Assembly: GCA_016802295.1 (NCBI GenBank)
Contig: JAESIW010000203.1
Location: 1,002,279-1,066,278, forward strand
Source of the DNA: Brachionus rotundiformis
Taxonomy: Eukaryota; Rotifera; Eurotatoria; Ploima; Brachionidae
Length of the DNA stretch: 64,000 nt
Direction: 5' to 3'
Part shown: positions 33,620 through 43,778 of the stretch, piece by piece
Layout of the letters: each line of letters starts with the position of its first letter
Numbering within the stretch: the first letter of the stretch is position 1
Notes under the pieces: model-generated
What the model was told of the DNA's origin: nothing
Seen by the model: only the letters and a program-made list of their open reading frames with translations
Database searches by the model: none
Position numbers and translations under genes: made by a program

Positions 33620-34300
33620 TTCCTTATAAAAAAATAATGATAATAATGATATTATTTATTTATATTAAAATGTAGATGCTTTAAATGCATTAAATTTTTT
33701 ATTTTAAAGAATTGAATTTTTTAAAATAAATAAAACTTAACATTTTATTTGATGAAATTTAAATAATTTCATGTACCAGGATATTTTTAAATCCAGTTAT
33801 GAGAGGTTTTTATCCACAGATTGAAAAATTCATGAATTTGGTAAAAATATTGTGAGCCAGATTGGTGAATTTCTGGGTGAACGTACACAAAATTCTCTGG
33901 AAAATCTGGGTCTATCCTGTTTTTATAATCAATTTGATGAAACGGGAACAGATAAACCCTAAAGAAAAATAATTTTTAGAGAACTTGGCCATTAGATTTA
34001 GAACCTATATTGTTTTTTAGACCTTTTCAAAAATTATTCTCAATTAGTATTTATGCAAACATGTCTCAAATGGTTAAAGTCAGGTTTATAAAAGCAATAA
34101 ATATTTTTATTATTCACTATTACTGCCATGATCCCAGTAAAATCAGTAGTTTTATCTTTTAAATTTATATGATTATTTTAAAAAATATATTATGTTGGTC
34201 TTCCTATTGAGGACTGTAATAAACGTAGTTTTGTTTATTATCTTTTTGTGTATTGACGAGTATTAATTTAATAACTCCCGCTATACTGTGGTATAATTTG
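33620..34300. other. Upstream flank of TAF9
   Basis: AT-rich intergenic sequence containing the TAF9 promoter. No other gene is recognised. Confidence 0.45.
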
Positions 34301-34304
34301 ATTG

Positions 34305-34825
34305 TATTAGCAATAACTTTTGTACGCAAAGATCTATCCAGTTAAAAATTTAAACTTAAGTACCTATGAGACAAAGTTAAAAAAAATTATTAGAAAACCA
34401 AAAGTGCCATAACTTAATATTATATATCATCTTAAAGCTTATTCTTTTATCTTTCAATTTAACATATATAAATTAGACCATTCACTTGATTCTTTAATTT
34501 TTTTGCTCAAATTAAACTATAAAAATTTTAGACAAAAATTAGTAAGTAAAAAAGAGGAAGAGATATATTTGCATATTTTTCTATAATTTTGTCTTTTAGG
34601 TAATTAAGTTTTAATTTTTAAGTGGATAGCTCATTGGGTTCAAAAGTTATTGCTAAAAAAATTAAATTACCTCTTTTTTCACCCATTGGAAATTAAGGTA
34701 ATATTAGTGGTTTACTGACCAAAACTTTAGAACAGAACATAGTACAGACAAGTCAATATCGTTGTAATCTTCATTTAATTTTCTATTCAACAATATGTAA
34801 AAATACACTTTCAAAATCGAAACCC
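34305..34825. repeat. Diverged copy of MITE family M2
   Basis: Blocks of the full element at 37640-38676 recur here. They include AGTGCCATAACTTAATATTA (inverted relative to that copy), TTAGCAATAACTTTTG with ACGCAA, and the AACAGAACAT plus AATTTTCTATTC segment. The copy stops at about 34825, exactly where the AAGATCTT-rich unit begins. Confidence 0.65.
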
Positions 34826-36150
34826 AGGTCGGAAATCTTATTTAAGATCTTATAAGATTGAATAAGACAAAAAATCCATTCAAGATCTTTTATCGTTCCT
34901 AAAAATTATCTTAGTTTTTCTTATTTAATAAGATTTTTTAAAACAATTTTTAAGGTTCTTGATTAGAATCTTAACGAATCTAGTTGAAAATTTCTTGTAA
35001 TATCTTAACTTGATTATAATTAAGATTCTTAAGTCGATTCTTGTAAAATCTTTGCTTAAAAGTTATTAAAAGTTCTTTATAAGATCTCATTTTTAAGTAT
35101 TTCAAAGTCATTTTAAGATAAGATTTTTCAAGTAAATTTTTTAAGATCTTATTTTCCAATCATAAATAATCTTTTGCTATTAAGATATTATTAAGATCTG
35201 GTAAGTTATAAGAAGAAAATAAGATTTTTAATGGAATTTTTATTTCAATATGTTTTTTAATAAAATGACTTTAAATATTTAATCGTGTTCATCTTCATTT
35301 AGAAACTCAACTAAATAAAATACATTGTCACTTTCTTCATAAATAATACACTTTGATATGATATCATCAGCCTTAATTATCAATATATCTTCTGTTTTTT
35401 CACAAACTGAGAAAAAATTGTCAAAAATATTGTTCCGCTTTAAAGTTTGAAGATTATCTGGAATTCTTACTTTTATGTCATCAAAAAGACATGTCTTAGT
35501 CGTTTTTAAAGCAAACAACAGAACAAAAAAAAAATTTTCAATCTCTATAAAATAATTAACTAAACCAAAAAACGATTTTCCTTCAACCATGTACTTTATA
35601 GAATAACTTGAAGTATTTTCACCAGCTTTTTTATAATTTTTAGAATGAAAACTTGAGTTTTCTATCGAAATTCTAAAAATAATAAAAACATCATAATCAA
35701 ATTTTTCAATCTCAAATGGATTTAATTTTCTTTTTGAAATCGGCTCTAAAAGTTTAACTCTTTTTTGTTTATATTTCTTTTCTCGTGTAAACTTAAAACA
35801 AAATCGCATAACTCTGAATTGTCATTATTGTGTTCAAGATCTTCTAAACGACTAAGAAGCTCAAAATGTAATCCTGCATCTAGAAAATTTTAAGAAATCA
35901 TTTGTTTGGTTTCTCTAAGAAAAAAAAAGATATTCTAAGATGATAAGTTTTTATTTAAAAACAATTTAATTACAATTAAAGATTTTATATGGATCTTTTA
36001 AGAAGAAATCTCTTATAAGATCCGATACGGAACCATGCAAAGTTCTGTTACTGAAAGTATAAGATCTTGTTTCAAGTTCTTACTCAGAATAAGGTAAGTT
36101 TCTTGATCTGATCTTAAGTAAGATCTTATCAAGATTTAGGCCATGGGAAG
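34826..36150 (-). mobile_element. Putative DNA transposon with AAGATCTT-rich flanks and one ORF
   Basis: The outer ends are imperfect inverted repeats. The left reads CCCAGGTCGGAAATCTTATT and the right, reversed, reads CCCATGGCCTAAATCTTGAT. Both are followed by TAAGATCTTA-type words. Roughly 400 bp inside the left end and 150 bp inside the right end are packed with AAGATCTT or near matches in both orientations. A 176-codon frame lies between them on the minus strand. Dense sub-terminal repeats of this kind are typical of transposase-binding regions in CACTA-like and related elements. I cannot assign a superfamily, and a target duplication is not clear. Confidence 0.5.
35279..35809 (-). CDS. 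Element-encoded protein of unknown family
   Basis: This is a 176-residue frame, basic at the N-terminus (KYKQKRVKLLEPISKRKL), then with alternating hydrophobic stretches (VEGKSFFGLVNYFIEIENFF) and an acidic end (VEFLNEDEHD). The layout resembles the beta-rich C-terminal domain that follows KDZ- or CACTA-like transposases in several invertebrates, but that is a weak resemblance. Upstream at 35810-35885 the minus strand continues in a shifted frame as AGLHFELLSRLEDLEHNNDN, so the protein was once longer and a frameshift separates the parts. It lies inside the AAGATCTT-rich unit. It is probably a truncated transposon gene. Confidence 0.4.
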   Translation of the reverse strand: MRFCFKFTREKKYKQKRVKLLEPISKRKLNPFEIEKFDYDVFIIFRISIENSSFHSKNYKKAGENTSSYSIKYMVEGKSFFGLVNYFIEIENFFFVLLFALKTTKTCLFDDIKVRIPDNLQTLKRNNIFDNFFSVCEKTEDILIIKADDIISKCIIYEESDNVFYLVEFLNEDEHD

Positions 36151-36654
36151 GAAATTAAAGGCAACGTGACTGATTGATGTTAGCTTTGGCTTACAAAAAT
36201 TGACAAAATTGTGTAACACGAGTCATGCGTACAGGATGTAATATGTAGAGACTTCTGAAACTAAAACTTTCTAGAATGTTTCCTTAAATGTGCAATAAAC
36301 TAAGCATTAGCTCTAGGATACTACGAGTTACTTGTTATATTCATAAATTAGAAACTGTTTAATAACTGACTGACTGACAATATGATTTTTTGATGGAGGA
36401 GACAGGTTATAGCATAGTAAGACGCATCGCCCATTTTCCCAATCACCAGATTGCTTTAAGGCTTGGCCTTTTTGACCCAATATTGCTTGAATATTTACTG
36501 TGTATGTTTTTAAGTCACAGTTTTAAGTCAAAGTCGAGACTTGACTTATTTTTTTTGGTAAGATAGAAAATAAAAAATGTATACATATGATAAAAGATGA
36601 TCCATTTTTTCGAATGAATCAAGATTTAAAAGAAGAAACAACTAATCGTTTCAT

Positions 36655-36830
36655 TACCCACTGAACAGCCTAGTGGGTAAGGCTTGATTTCCAAAAACCG
36701 TAAAAGAACAGGTAACAAGATCGCTTCCATTTTTATGTTTCTACCTAAACAATTGTAAATACGACACTGGTTATTGCTTTCCTGTGAATAGGAGAGCGAT
36801 AACCTTTTGTCGTTTAATAATTATTTGGGA
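36655..36830 (+). repeat. SINE-like segment with tRNA-type D arm and 3' hairpin
   Basis: AGCCTAGTGGGTAAGGCT (about 36669-36686) folds as a perfect tRNA D arm and fits a Pol III A box. A degenerate B-box-like GGTAACAAGATC follows about 25 bases later. The segment ends with a long hairpin at 36761-36813. A tRNA-like head plus structured tail is the usual SINE plan. No second copy was found in the window, so this is tentative. Confidence 0.35.
36761..36813 (+). other. Long two-part hairpin
   Basis: GGTTATTGCTTTCCT (36769-36783) pairs with AGGAGAGCGATAACC (36790-36804) over 15 bp, two of them G-U wobbles, around the loop GTGAAT. An outer stem ACGACA/TGTCGT encloses it. The wobble positions suggest RNA-level pairing on the plus strand. 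Confidence 0.6.
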
Positions 36831-36911
36831 ATTTATTTTTAATTAAAAAATTATATAATTTTAATAGTTTATTTAATAATAAAATATAATAAAAAATTTT
36901 AATTAAATTTC

Positions 36912-37140
36912 AAGTCTTAGTCTTCGTCCCAATCGCTTTCGCCTTTCTTTTTTTGATTATCAACTCGGGTAGATCATATTCCTCTGGAAATAGATCGGTG
37001 AGTTCCGTCTAACATTAAATGACGGAACATCATATTCTTAATCGTCCGGATTCTGTACCGGATCAAACCCTTTTTCCGAGGAGCACTTGATTTTCCAAAC
37101 TTGGAGTTGAGTACTTTCCCAGAAAAAGAGGATTTTTGTA
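36912..37140 (-). pseudogene. Frameshifted relic of an unidentified gene
   Basis: The minus strand shows coding-like runs in three frames that hand over to each other: NSKFGKSSAPRKKGLIRYRI, EYDVPSFNVRRN, ELTDLFPEEYDLPEL and finally NQKKKGESDWDED with a stop. GC content exceeds that of the flanks. The acidic SDWDED terminus looks like a genuine C-terminus, but I do not recognise the protein. Frame changes every 15-20 codons point to a pseudogene. Confidence 0.35.
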
Positions 37141-37149
37141 TGAGTGGAA

Positions 37150-37639
37150 AATTTTCTCTTATTTTTAACTTTCACAAATTTTCTCAATGTGAAAAGAAGA
37201 GCAACCGAGCTTGTGCCAACTTAACTTAGTAATACTCACAGGTTGAATAAAATGGATTGAATCACTCTTTAAATAAGAAGTTAGAGTGGTAATCTTTTTA
37301 AAATTCTTAGAGAAGTTGATAAAATAAAAAATAATCTTGGACAAGAGAACTACAGACAGAAAATAAATTCAACCAAGATTTAATTTCCTTATTATTACAG
37401 GTAACTTAATATCATATGTCATATAACTATCTGATGTCTTTAATAATTAATCAGCAAAACTTATCGAAATTCATTCTACCTTATTAGGAATATTATGAAA
37501 GTATCCTTACTCCTTTTAAGAATCTTGTCATGTACTTGATTCACTATATAAGAAACTCTTTTATATTATTATTTATGTTCATTTTATATAGTTAAATAAA
37601 GAATTAGTTAAAGCAATCTTTACATTGTCCCATAATATA
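37150..37639. other. Intergenic AT-rich sequence
   Basis: No gene recognised. Confidence 0.45.
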
Positions 37640-38676
37640 ACCGGTGTTCAAAAAATCACGGTGCTATTTTTAAATTGAAAAAAATATGTTGCGGTAGACT
37701 GATCCCCATAAAATTTTACACAGGGGTGCTTAGGGCTATCTAGTATAAAAATACATGGTCAGCTTTTAAGTTAAAGCCTTCCTGAAATAGGCACTCATAT
37801 AACCTTGAAATTCCTCAAACCCTCAAAATGTTCTCTAGCCTTTCGATTTTCAAAATGTATTTTTAAATATTGTAGAATAGAAAATTCAATGAGGATTACA
37901 GCGTTATATAGATTATGTCTATACGATGTTCTGTTCAAAAATTATGGTCAAAAAGCTCTTAATATTACCTTAATTTCTTATGGGTGAAAGAAAAGCGTAA
38001 TTTCACTTTATTAGCAATAACTTTTGAACGCAATAAGCTATCCTCTTAAAATTTCAAACTTAAGTAAAAATGAAACTGAGTAATAAAATAAAATTTAAAT
38101 CAAGTTCATCTATATATCTCTTCCCCTTTTACACCTATTTTTGTCCAAAATGTTCGTGGTATAATTTAAACTAGAAAAAATTAAAGAATAAAGTTTATGG
38201 TCCAGTTTATATATGGTCAATTGAAGGTTAAAAGAATAAGCTTTAAGATGATATATATTATTAAGTTATGGCACTTTTGGTTTTTCAATAAATTTTATTT
38301 GAAAAAATTTTTTTATTTCTTTACTTTTTTCTATCTCAAGCAGTAGGTACCTTTCGAAATTTCGACTTGCCTAACCCGTTTTGTAAAGGAATAAATAGCG
38401 CTTTCAAAAGTTCCAATTGAAGAATTTCTTCTATTGGAACTTTTTCAATTGCAGATTTTATTTCTTCAATAAATTCTGGGCGACTGATATACTTGTTTAC
38501 TTTCATTCTAGGTATTAGTCACATGGATTTCAAAAAACTAAGGCAAGGACATTTTGAGAGTTTGAAGAATTTCAAGGTTATATGACTGCCTATTTCAGGA
38601 AGGCTTTAGCTGAAAAGCTGACCATCTATTTTTTTTTCAATTAAAAAAACAGCACCGGGATTTTTTTAACACCCGT
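37640..38676. mobile_element. Complete MITE of family M2
   Basis: The ends are ACCGGTGTTCAAAAAATCAC and, inverted, ACGGGTGTTAAAAAAATCCC, each flanked by TA (37638-37639 and 38677-38678). The inverted arms reach about 190 bp inward, through the AAGCCTTCCTGAAATAGGC block and the CCTTGAAATTCCTCAAACCC block. The 1,037-bp body has no coding capacity. Truncated copies lie at 1100-1490 and 34305-34825. The terminal (A)C(C/G)GGTGTTCAAAAAA is shared with MITE M1. Confidence 0.88.
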
Positions 38677-38898
38677 TATTACATATATAAATTTATAAAA
38701 AAATATAGCCAGTATCCACTTTTTATTTAAAATTTCGAATTTTTCAACTAAAATTGTGATTTTTTGAGAAGATAATTTTATTATATATAATAAATATTAA
38801 GTTAGTATATTTTTTAAAGTTAATAATGCAATAAATTATAAAAAAATATTTTTATTATTTCTAATACATATTTTAAAATCAAAAATTTCAAATTAAAA

Positions 38899-40230
38899 AT
38901 GCAAAACTCGTCCGAATCTGACAAGGAATTTAATTACTACTTTAGACAAGACATTCTAAAGCTATTAAACAATTTTTACCAACTTAAATCTTTTCGTTTT
39001 GAGCATTTTTTGACAATATGGAACGAAATGAAGTTCTATCAGCTATTCTCGTAAGAATCTGCTATCTTATCTCTTTTAAACTAAATCAACTAAACTAATA
39101 CCACTAAAAAGAATACCAAGATTTTTCCCATTTGACTATAGATATGTAAATCTTTTTCTTTAATAAAAATAAAGATAACTTTTTTTTATTATTTTAATAA
39201 TTTTTTATAGTATATGAAAGATGTTCTAAAAATTGTGGTAAGTTGTTTAAAAGCTAAATGTCCTTTGGTCAAAATTTGTCCTAGTGTGAGTATCTGTATG
39301 ACGAAGAGCTGTATCCGGAAGTGAGGACAGGTGCGCTGTATGCGGCTTATGCCATATACTGTAACCAGTCAAACAGACCCAGGCTAAAGGTAGCAAAGCC
39401 CAACGCTCAAAAACAACATTTAAATCTACTGTTTAGGTGCCTGTTTCGACAGCGCAGTGGATCCAAATTTTAAAATTTGTTGATTTCTTGAACCAAGCTG
39501 AGCATGTTGATGCTGAATATGTCTTCCGGTACCTTTTGCACTCGGATGCATTTGAGTTTTGTTCTTTATTTGAGATTAAAAATGTAGTTAATCAATTAAA
39601 TAAATTAATAAAATCAAAATTAATATATTTATTTCATTTAGAGGAATATAACAACCTATAAAATTGGAAGCAAGAGTTTAAAGACAAACAGCGAGGAGAC
39701 CGTATTGGAAAACGAGTTCAGCTTGGCTGATTTTAAGGATTTTGTTCTAAATGATGAACTTAATGAGGTAATCCATGGTAAAATTATTTGAATGCTAATT
39801 TCTAATTCAATTTAGCAAATGGGCACTATACATGAGGCTTATTTGCAGTGCAAAGAGGATTTGGTAAAAGTGAACAGTTCCAGTTTGGCTGATTCGTATA
39901 TAAATAAAAATTTTGAAGAAATAATTGGGTATATTTGGTCAATATATTAAAGATATTTTCTCTAAAGAAAGTAATTTTAGAGAGGAATTAGTTGGTGAAC
40001 TTGACGAGCGGGATAGTGGTGAAGGACACAAAGTATGACTTTGGTAAAAAAAAAGCTTGTATTCTAATTTTAACTCTAAGAAGGAAACTGTATATGAAAA
40101 AATTAGAAGACAAATTGCTGAAAAGACTACCGAAGAAGATGTTCCTAAAACTAGTAGAAGCAAAAATAAGCCTAAGATGACTTCAAGAATAAAACGGCAT
40201 TTGGAAAATTTATTGGATGAAAAAAATTAA
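38899..40230 (+). CDS. SNAPC1: snRNA-activating protein complex subunit 1 (SNAPC1), nine exons
   Basis: Exons: 38899-39050, 39112-39145, 39211-39237, 39285-39389, 39437-39583, 39642-39767, 39816-39928, 39981-40032, 40081-40230. All borders are GT-AG with consistent phase, and introns are 46-65 bp. The 301-residue product matches the SNAPC1/SNAP43 conserved region. It starts with FRFEHFLTIWNEMKFYQLFS (residues about 34-53), then YPEVRTGALYAAYAIYCNQS, then VSTAQWIQILKFVDFLNQAE and DAEYVFRYLLHSDAFEF. The C-terminus is charged (YEKIRRQIAEKTTEEDVPKT). SNAPc binds the proximal sequence element of snRNA promoters for Pol II and Pol III. Exons 2 and 3 are only 34 and 27 bases. AATAAA lies near 40290. 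Confidence 0.9.
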
Positions 40231-40299
40231 ATTTTTTTAAATTTCTGGTCATTCTAAATTTACTGTTTAAATTTTCTTAAAATTCAAATAAATAAAAAT

Positions 40300-40880
40300 T
40301 TTCAAAATATTATTTGTTTTATTTTGGATCTAATTGATTATCACTAAATATGGTTAGCTTGCATTTAAGACTTTAATTTTTAATTTTAGACCATTAAATT
40401 ATAATCAAAAGCCCTCAAAAATGTAATAAAAAAGGAAATGAACTACCCATAATGCTCCACTATGATAATGATAAAAATTATGAATGTTGGCAAAAGAGGC
40501 TTATTTGGCAAATTTTTTTAATTCAAGACACCAACAATAAACAGCATAAATGACCTCTTAAAAAATTGTATATTTTTTTCAAATATTTTATAGAAAATTC
40601 TAATAAAATATATCAAACTTTTAATTAAGTAAATTTCAAAAAAAAATTTCCACGTTTTTTTTTTAATTAATTTATATAGGATTTTTATATTAAAAAAAAA
40701 CAAGGAAACAAGGAATATTTTGATTTTCTAATTTTGATATTAATGAGAAAACTTTTGTTAAAAAAAATTAAATATAAAAATCCACTGAAATAATGCTAGG
40801 ATTAGGCTCAGGTAAAATTTCCAAAAGAACCGAAAAAAAATATTAATGGAAAAATAACAAAAAAAAGAATTTAATTCATT
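40300..40880. other. Intergenic AT-rich sequence
   Basis: No gene recognised. Confidence 0.45.
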
Positions 40881-41060
40881 TGGAACTGGCTTTCTATTTT
40901 TGACACATGGTCAATTTCCATCTTCTTGTGCTGATCCATGTCCACCACTTCCTTGTCAAATACCTGTTCCAACGCCATCTTGTCCAAATCCTTGTGCTAT
41001 GGTGGCTTTTCCTCATTTGGATCATATCCATCTCTAGGCTCTTCATTTCTTCATCATTTC
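40880..41060 (-). pseudogene. Possible C-terminal exon with in-frame stop
   Basis: The minus strand reads RNEEPRDGYDPNEEKPP, then TAG, then HKDLDKMALEQVFDKEVVDM and DQHKKMEIDHVSKIESQF, ending QMN and stop. The strongly charged, helical composition looks coding, but I do not recognise it. The single stop could mark a pseudogene or an unrecognised intron. Confidence 0.3.
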
Positions 41061-41448
41061 TAAGACCCAAAAACCAATTTACTAAAATTATCTTTTCATG
41101 CAGAAATTTAATTTGAATCACATCACTTTTTTTTTATTCTCGTGAATCATAAATCTTCAAATTAACAAAGAAAAGAAAGAATTTTTAAAAGTTCTTTTAG
41201 TTTTTATATTTAAATAAATTAATATTTAGAATTTTTAATTAAAGAGACGTCTTTTTACATCAATTTCTTTTATTATTTTTATTTATTATTTATTTTTTCA
41301 TTAGTTATTTAGTGTTAATGTAATAAATTATGGGACAAAGAAAGATTGCTTTAACTAATTCTTTATTTAACTATATAATTTAAGCATAAATAATTTCATT
41401 AGTATATCAGTAGTTCTGACAATGTACAGGCTAATTTTTTCCAAAAAT

Positions 41449-41895
41449 TCAAAATTTAACAAAGAAGCATATTCCTGAGGCATCGGCTTCGTTGAAGAAG
41501 ACCAAAGATGTGCGTCCTGGTAGTGAAATTTTCTCTTTTAACTGCATAACAACGGATCTACGGTCCAACTTGAGGGTGCTATTCAAGTACCACCAAGTAT
41601 CCTTCTTGTGTGGACTGATATTTACAATAAGGTTTTCACTTGGGAAGTTATTTGCAAACAAAAAATAGCTAGAAATTAAGACACCCCTAGATTTATAAAT
41701 AAACATGTCCATCCAACCTTCTAATTATCAGAGAAATTTTTTTTCATCTATTTTTATCATCTACTAATTAATCTCTTGGTTGGGACCAACTTAATTTAAG
41801 AAATTCTTACCATGGAAAAATTGAATAGTAAACAATACTAATGCCAAAAAAACGTATAAAAATAATAAAAAAGAAAAATTTTTGATCGTGGTCAT
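41449..41895 (-). CDS. Small membrane-anchored or secreted protein, two exons
   Basis: Exon 1 is 41811-41895 and exon 2 is 41449-41720, joined in phase 1 across a 90-bp GT-AG intron (donor GTAAGA). The 118-residue product begins MTTIKNFSFLLFLYVFLALV, a strong signal peptide or type II anchor (about 7-27). A globular part follows with FANNFPSENLIVNIS, KKDTWWYLNSTLKLDRRSVV and LPGRTSLVFFNEADASGICF. Two N-glycosylation sites (NIS, NST) fit a lumenal or extracellular position. There is one cysteine in the mature part. I do not recognise the family, and the length and hydrophilic core suggest a single beta-rich domain. The splice rests on the donor, the acceptor and the gain of a perfect signal sequence. 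Confidence 0.65.
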
Positions 41896-41899
41896 TTTA

Positions 41900-42748
41900 A
41901 ATTTAATATAGACTTCCATTTTTTTATGCCAAAATCTATTCTTTTCCATTATTTAAAATTTCAAGAAATCTTATTCAATTAAATTAATTAGCTTTGAATT
42001 TTGCTTTAATGAATTTCTATCTAATAACTCCTATTCTTGTTAGTAAAATTTTTCTACATTATCAACAAAATTTTTTGGTTCTTTCATTTCATTATTCAAA
42101 TTAGGAAACGATTAGAAATATTCTAATTCTATGGAAAATATCTCAAAAAGAATAATTAGCGCTTCTTTCTATTGATATAAAAGACGCGACGCTTTATTTT
42201 TAGCTGAAAGAGTAAGACTGCTGTCATGTAAGTTATCTTTTAACATGGCGAACGAATTTTGATTTTTCGTCCAGTACAACCATATTAAATTTTTGAAAGT
42301 AATTTGAATATTCTTTCCGATTTTTTCTTGTAAATTGTATTTTTGTTTACAAAATACATAGAATACAATTATGAAAGAGCATAAAGTCTAGTTTAATAGT
42401 GCATTATCAAAGTTTAATAAAATTTTTGTTATGAGATATTTTAATTCAAAGTTTTTGTTAGTTTTTGTACTTTGACGTTTTTTTTTAAGAGTATCCCAAC
42501 CGAATTTCAACAAATTAAGTTCAAATTCGTATTCAACATCTAAAAATTTACTTAGATACAAATTTTTATGATGTTATGAAAAAAATTGACTGAAAAATTT
42601 AAATAAAATATGAAAAACAAAAAAAATGCTTTTTTTTACTTTTTTCATAAAAAATTTATATTTTTTTTAAAACTATGCATACAAATTCAAAAAAACTGAT
42701 TAAAATCTTTATTCAATATTCCAAAATCGTTTTCCTAGTTTTATTTAA
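41900..42748. other. Intergenic AT-rich sequence
   Basis: No gene recognised. Confidence 0.45.
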
Positions 42749-43181
42749 TTAATTTTAGAATAAGAAATGCCCAAAACTATTGAAAAATGTGCTGAATGTG
42801 GTCTTAGGACTGATTTCTGCAGTTATTAAAAAAATATAATATCCGATTTTAGTCCACTTAAAGAATGACATCGGTCATTATCAAACATAATTTTGTTATC
42901 AATTGATGTTTCTTAATTCTCTTGTTCAACGAAACTTAACTTGTTAAGATGGTCAATTAAAACAGTTGATTCTAGCATTTTATCCAAATTTGTATAGCAT
43001 TTATAGCAAACGTATTTGAACGATTTTTTCAAATCAACCTTTCTTGCTATAAAGTATTTTTTAAGTTTTTCACTAATGCGACGACGATTTTTTTTATAAC
43101 TCCCTTTTTGCAGAAATCAGTCCTAAGACCACATTCAGCACATTTTTCAATAGTTTTGGGCATTTCTTATTCTAAAATTAA
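42749..43181. repeat. Perfect 72-bp inverted repeat around a zinc-finger fragment
   Basis: 42749-42820 and 43110-43181 are exact inverse copies of each other. Each arm encodes, reading inward, MPKTIEKCAECGLRTDFC. The spacer is 289 bp and is coding-like only on the minus strand. Identical arms imply a recent inverted duplication or strong gene conversion. Confidence 0.9.
42905..43163 (-). pseudogene. C2C2-type zinc-finger protein fragment with a frameshift
   Basis: The minus strand starts MPKTIEKCAECGLRTDFC at 43163. After a one-base frame change it continues NRRRISEKLKKYFIARKVDL, then SFKYVCYKCYTNLDKMLES and stops at about 42905. Two C-x-x-C pairs about 45 residues apart resemble an N-terminal DNA-binding zinc domain such as ZAD, but the match is loose. 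The frame change sits in a run of A just inside the inverted-repeat arm. It is probably inactive. Confidence 0.4.
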
Positions 43182-43189
43182 GATGATGT

Positions 43190-43730
43190 ATCATATTTTG
43201 GAAAAAATTATCTATAAATCTTTAAACTTGCTTAATCATTATATCTTTATATCTAAAAATTAATAGATTAAATTTAGAAAAAATTATAAGCGATTTTAAT
43301 CAAATATCTAAAATTGGTTGGAAAATAATTTTCTTCTTTACCTTTATATTAATTTAAATCAAAATACCTTCTAGTTCAAATAAGAACTTTGAAACATTAT
43401 AGTATAAAAATTAGCAAATGTTATTTATAATAGATGATGATGGTTATGAATTGACTGTTTTAAAAATAAACTGATTTAGAATGAGTTAAATTTTGCTTCT
43501 AGATATTTACAAATTATCGAACCTAGATTTTAATCAAACTTTTAAAAATTTTTAGACTTTGATTATTTGAAATTCTCATGTAACTAAACAAATATTTAAA
43601 ATAATTTTTATCTCAGATTGAGTATAGAATAAATAATTTTTAATTGAAATTTATATTTTTGTAAAGACTTTGATCTTAAAAATAAAATTTTATTTGTCAA
43701 ACTAATACCAAAAAATAGGATCAAAATTTA
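43190..43730. other. Upstream flank of secreted protein gene
   Basis: AT-rich. No gene recognised before the TATA box at 43732. Confidence 0.45.
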
Positions 43731-43731
43731 G

Positions 43732-43739
43732 TATAAAAA
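43732..43739 (+). promoter_or_regulatory. TATA box candidate
   Basis: TATAAAAA lies 39 bp before the ATG at 43779. Spacing fits a short 5' leader. Confidence 0.35.
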
Positions 43740-43778
43740 ACACATTTTATTAAAAAAAAATTCAAAATTTTATTCAAA

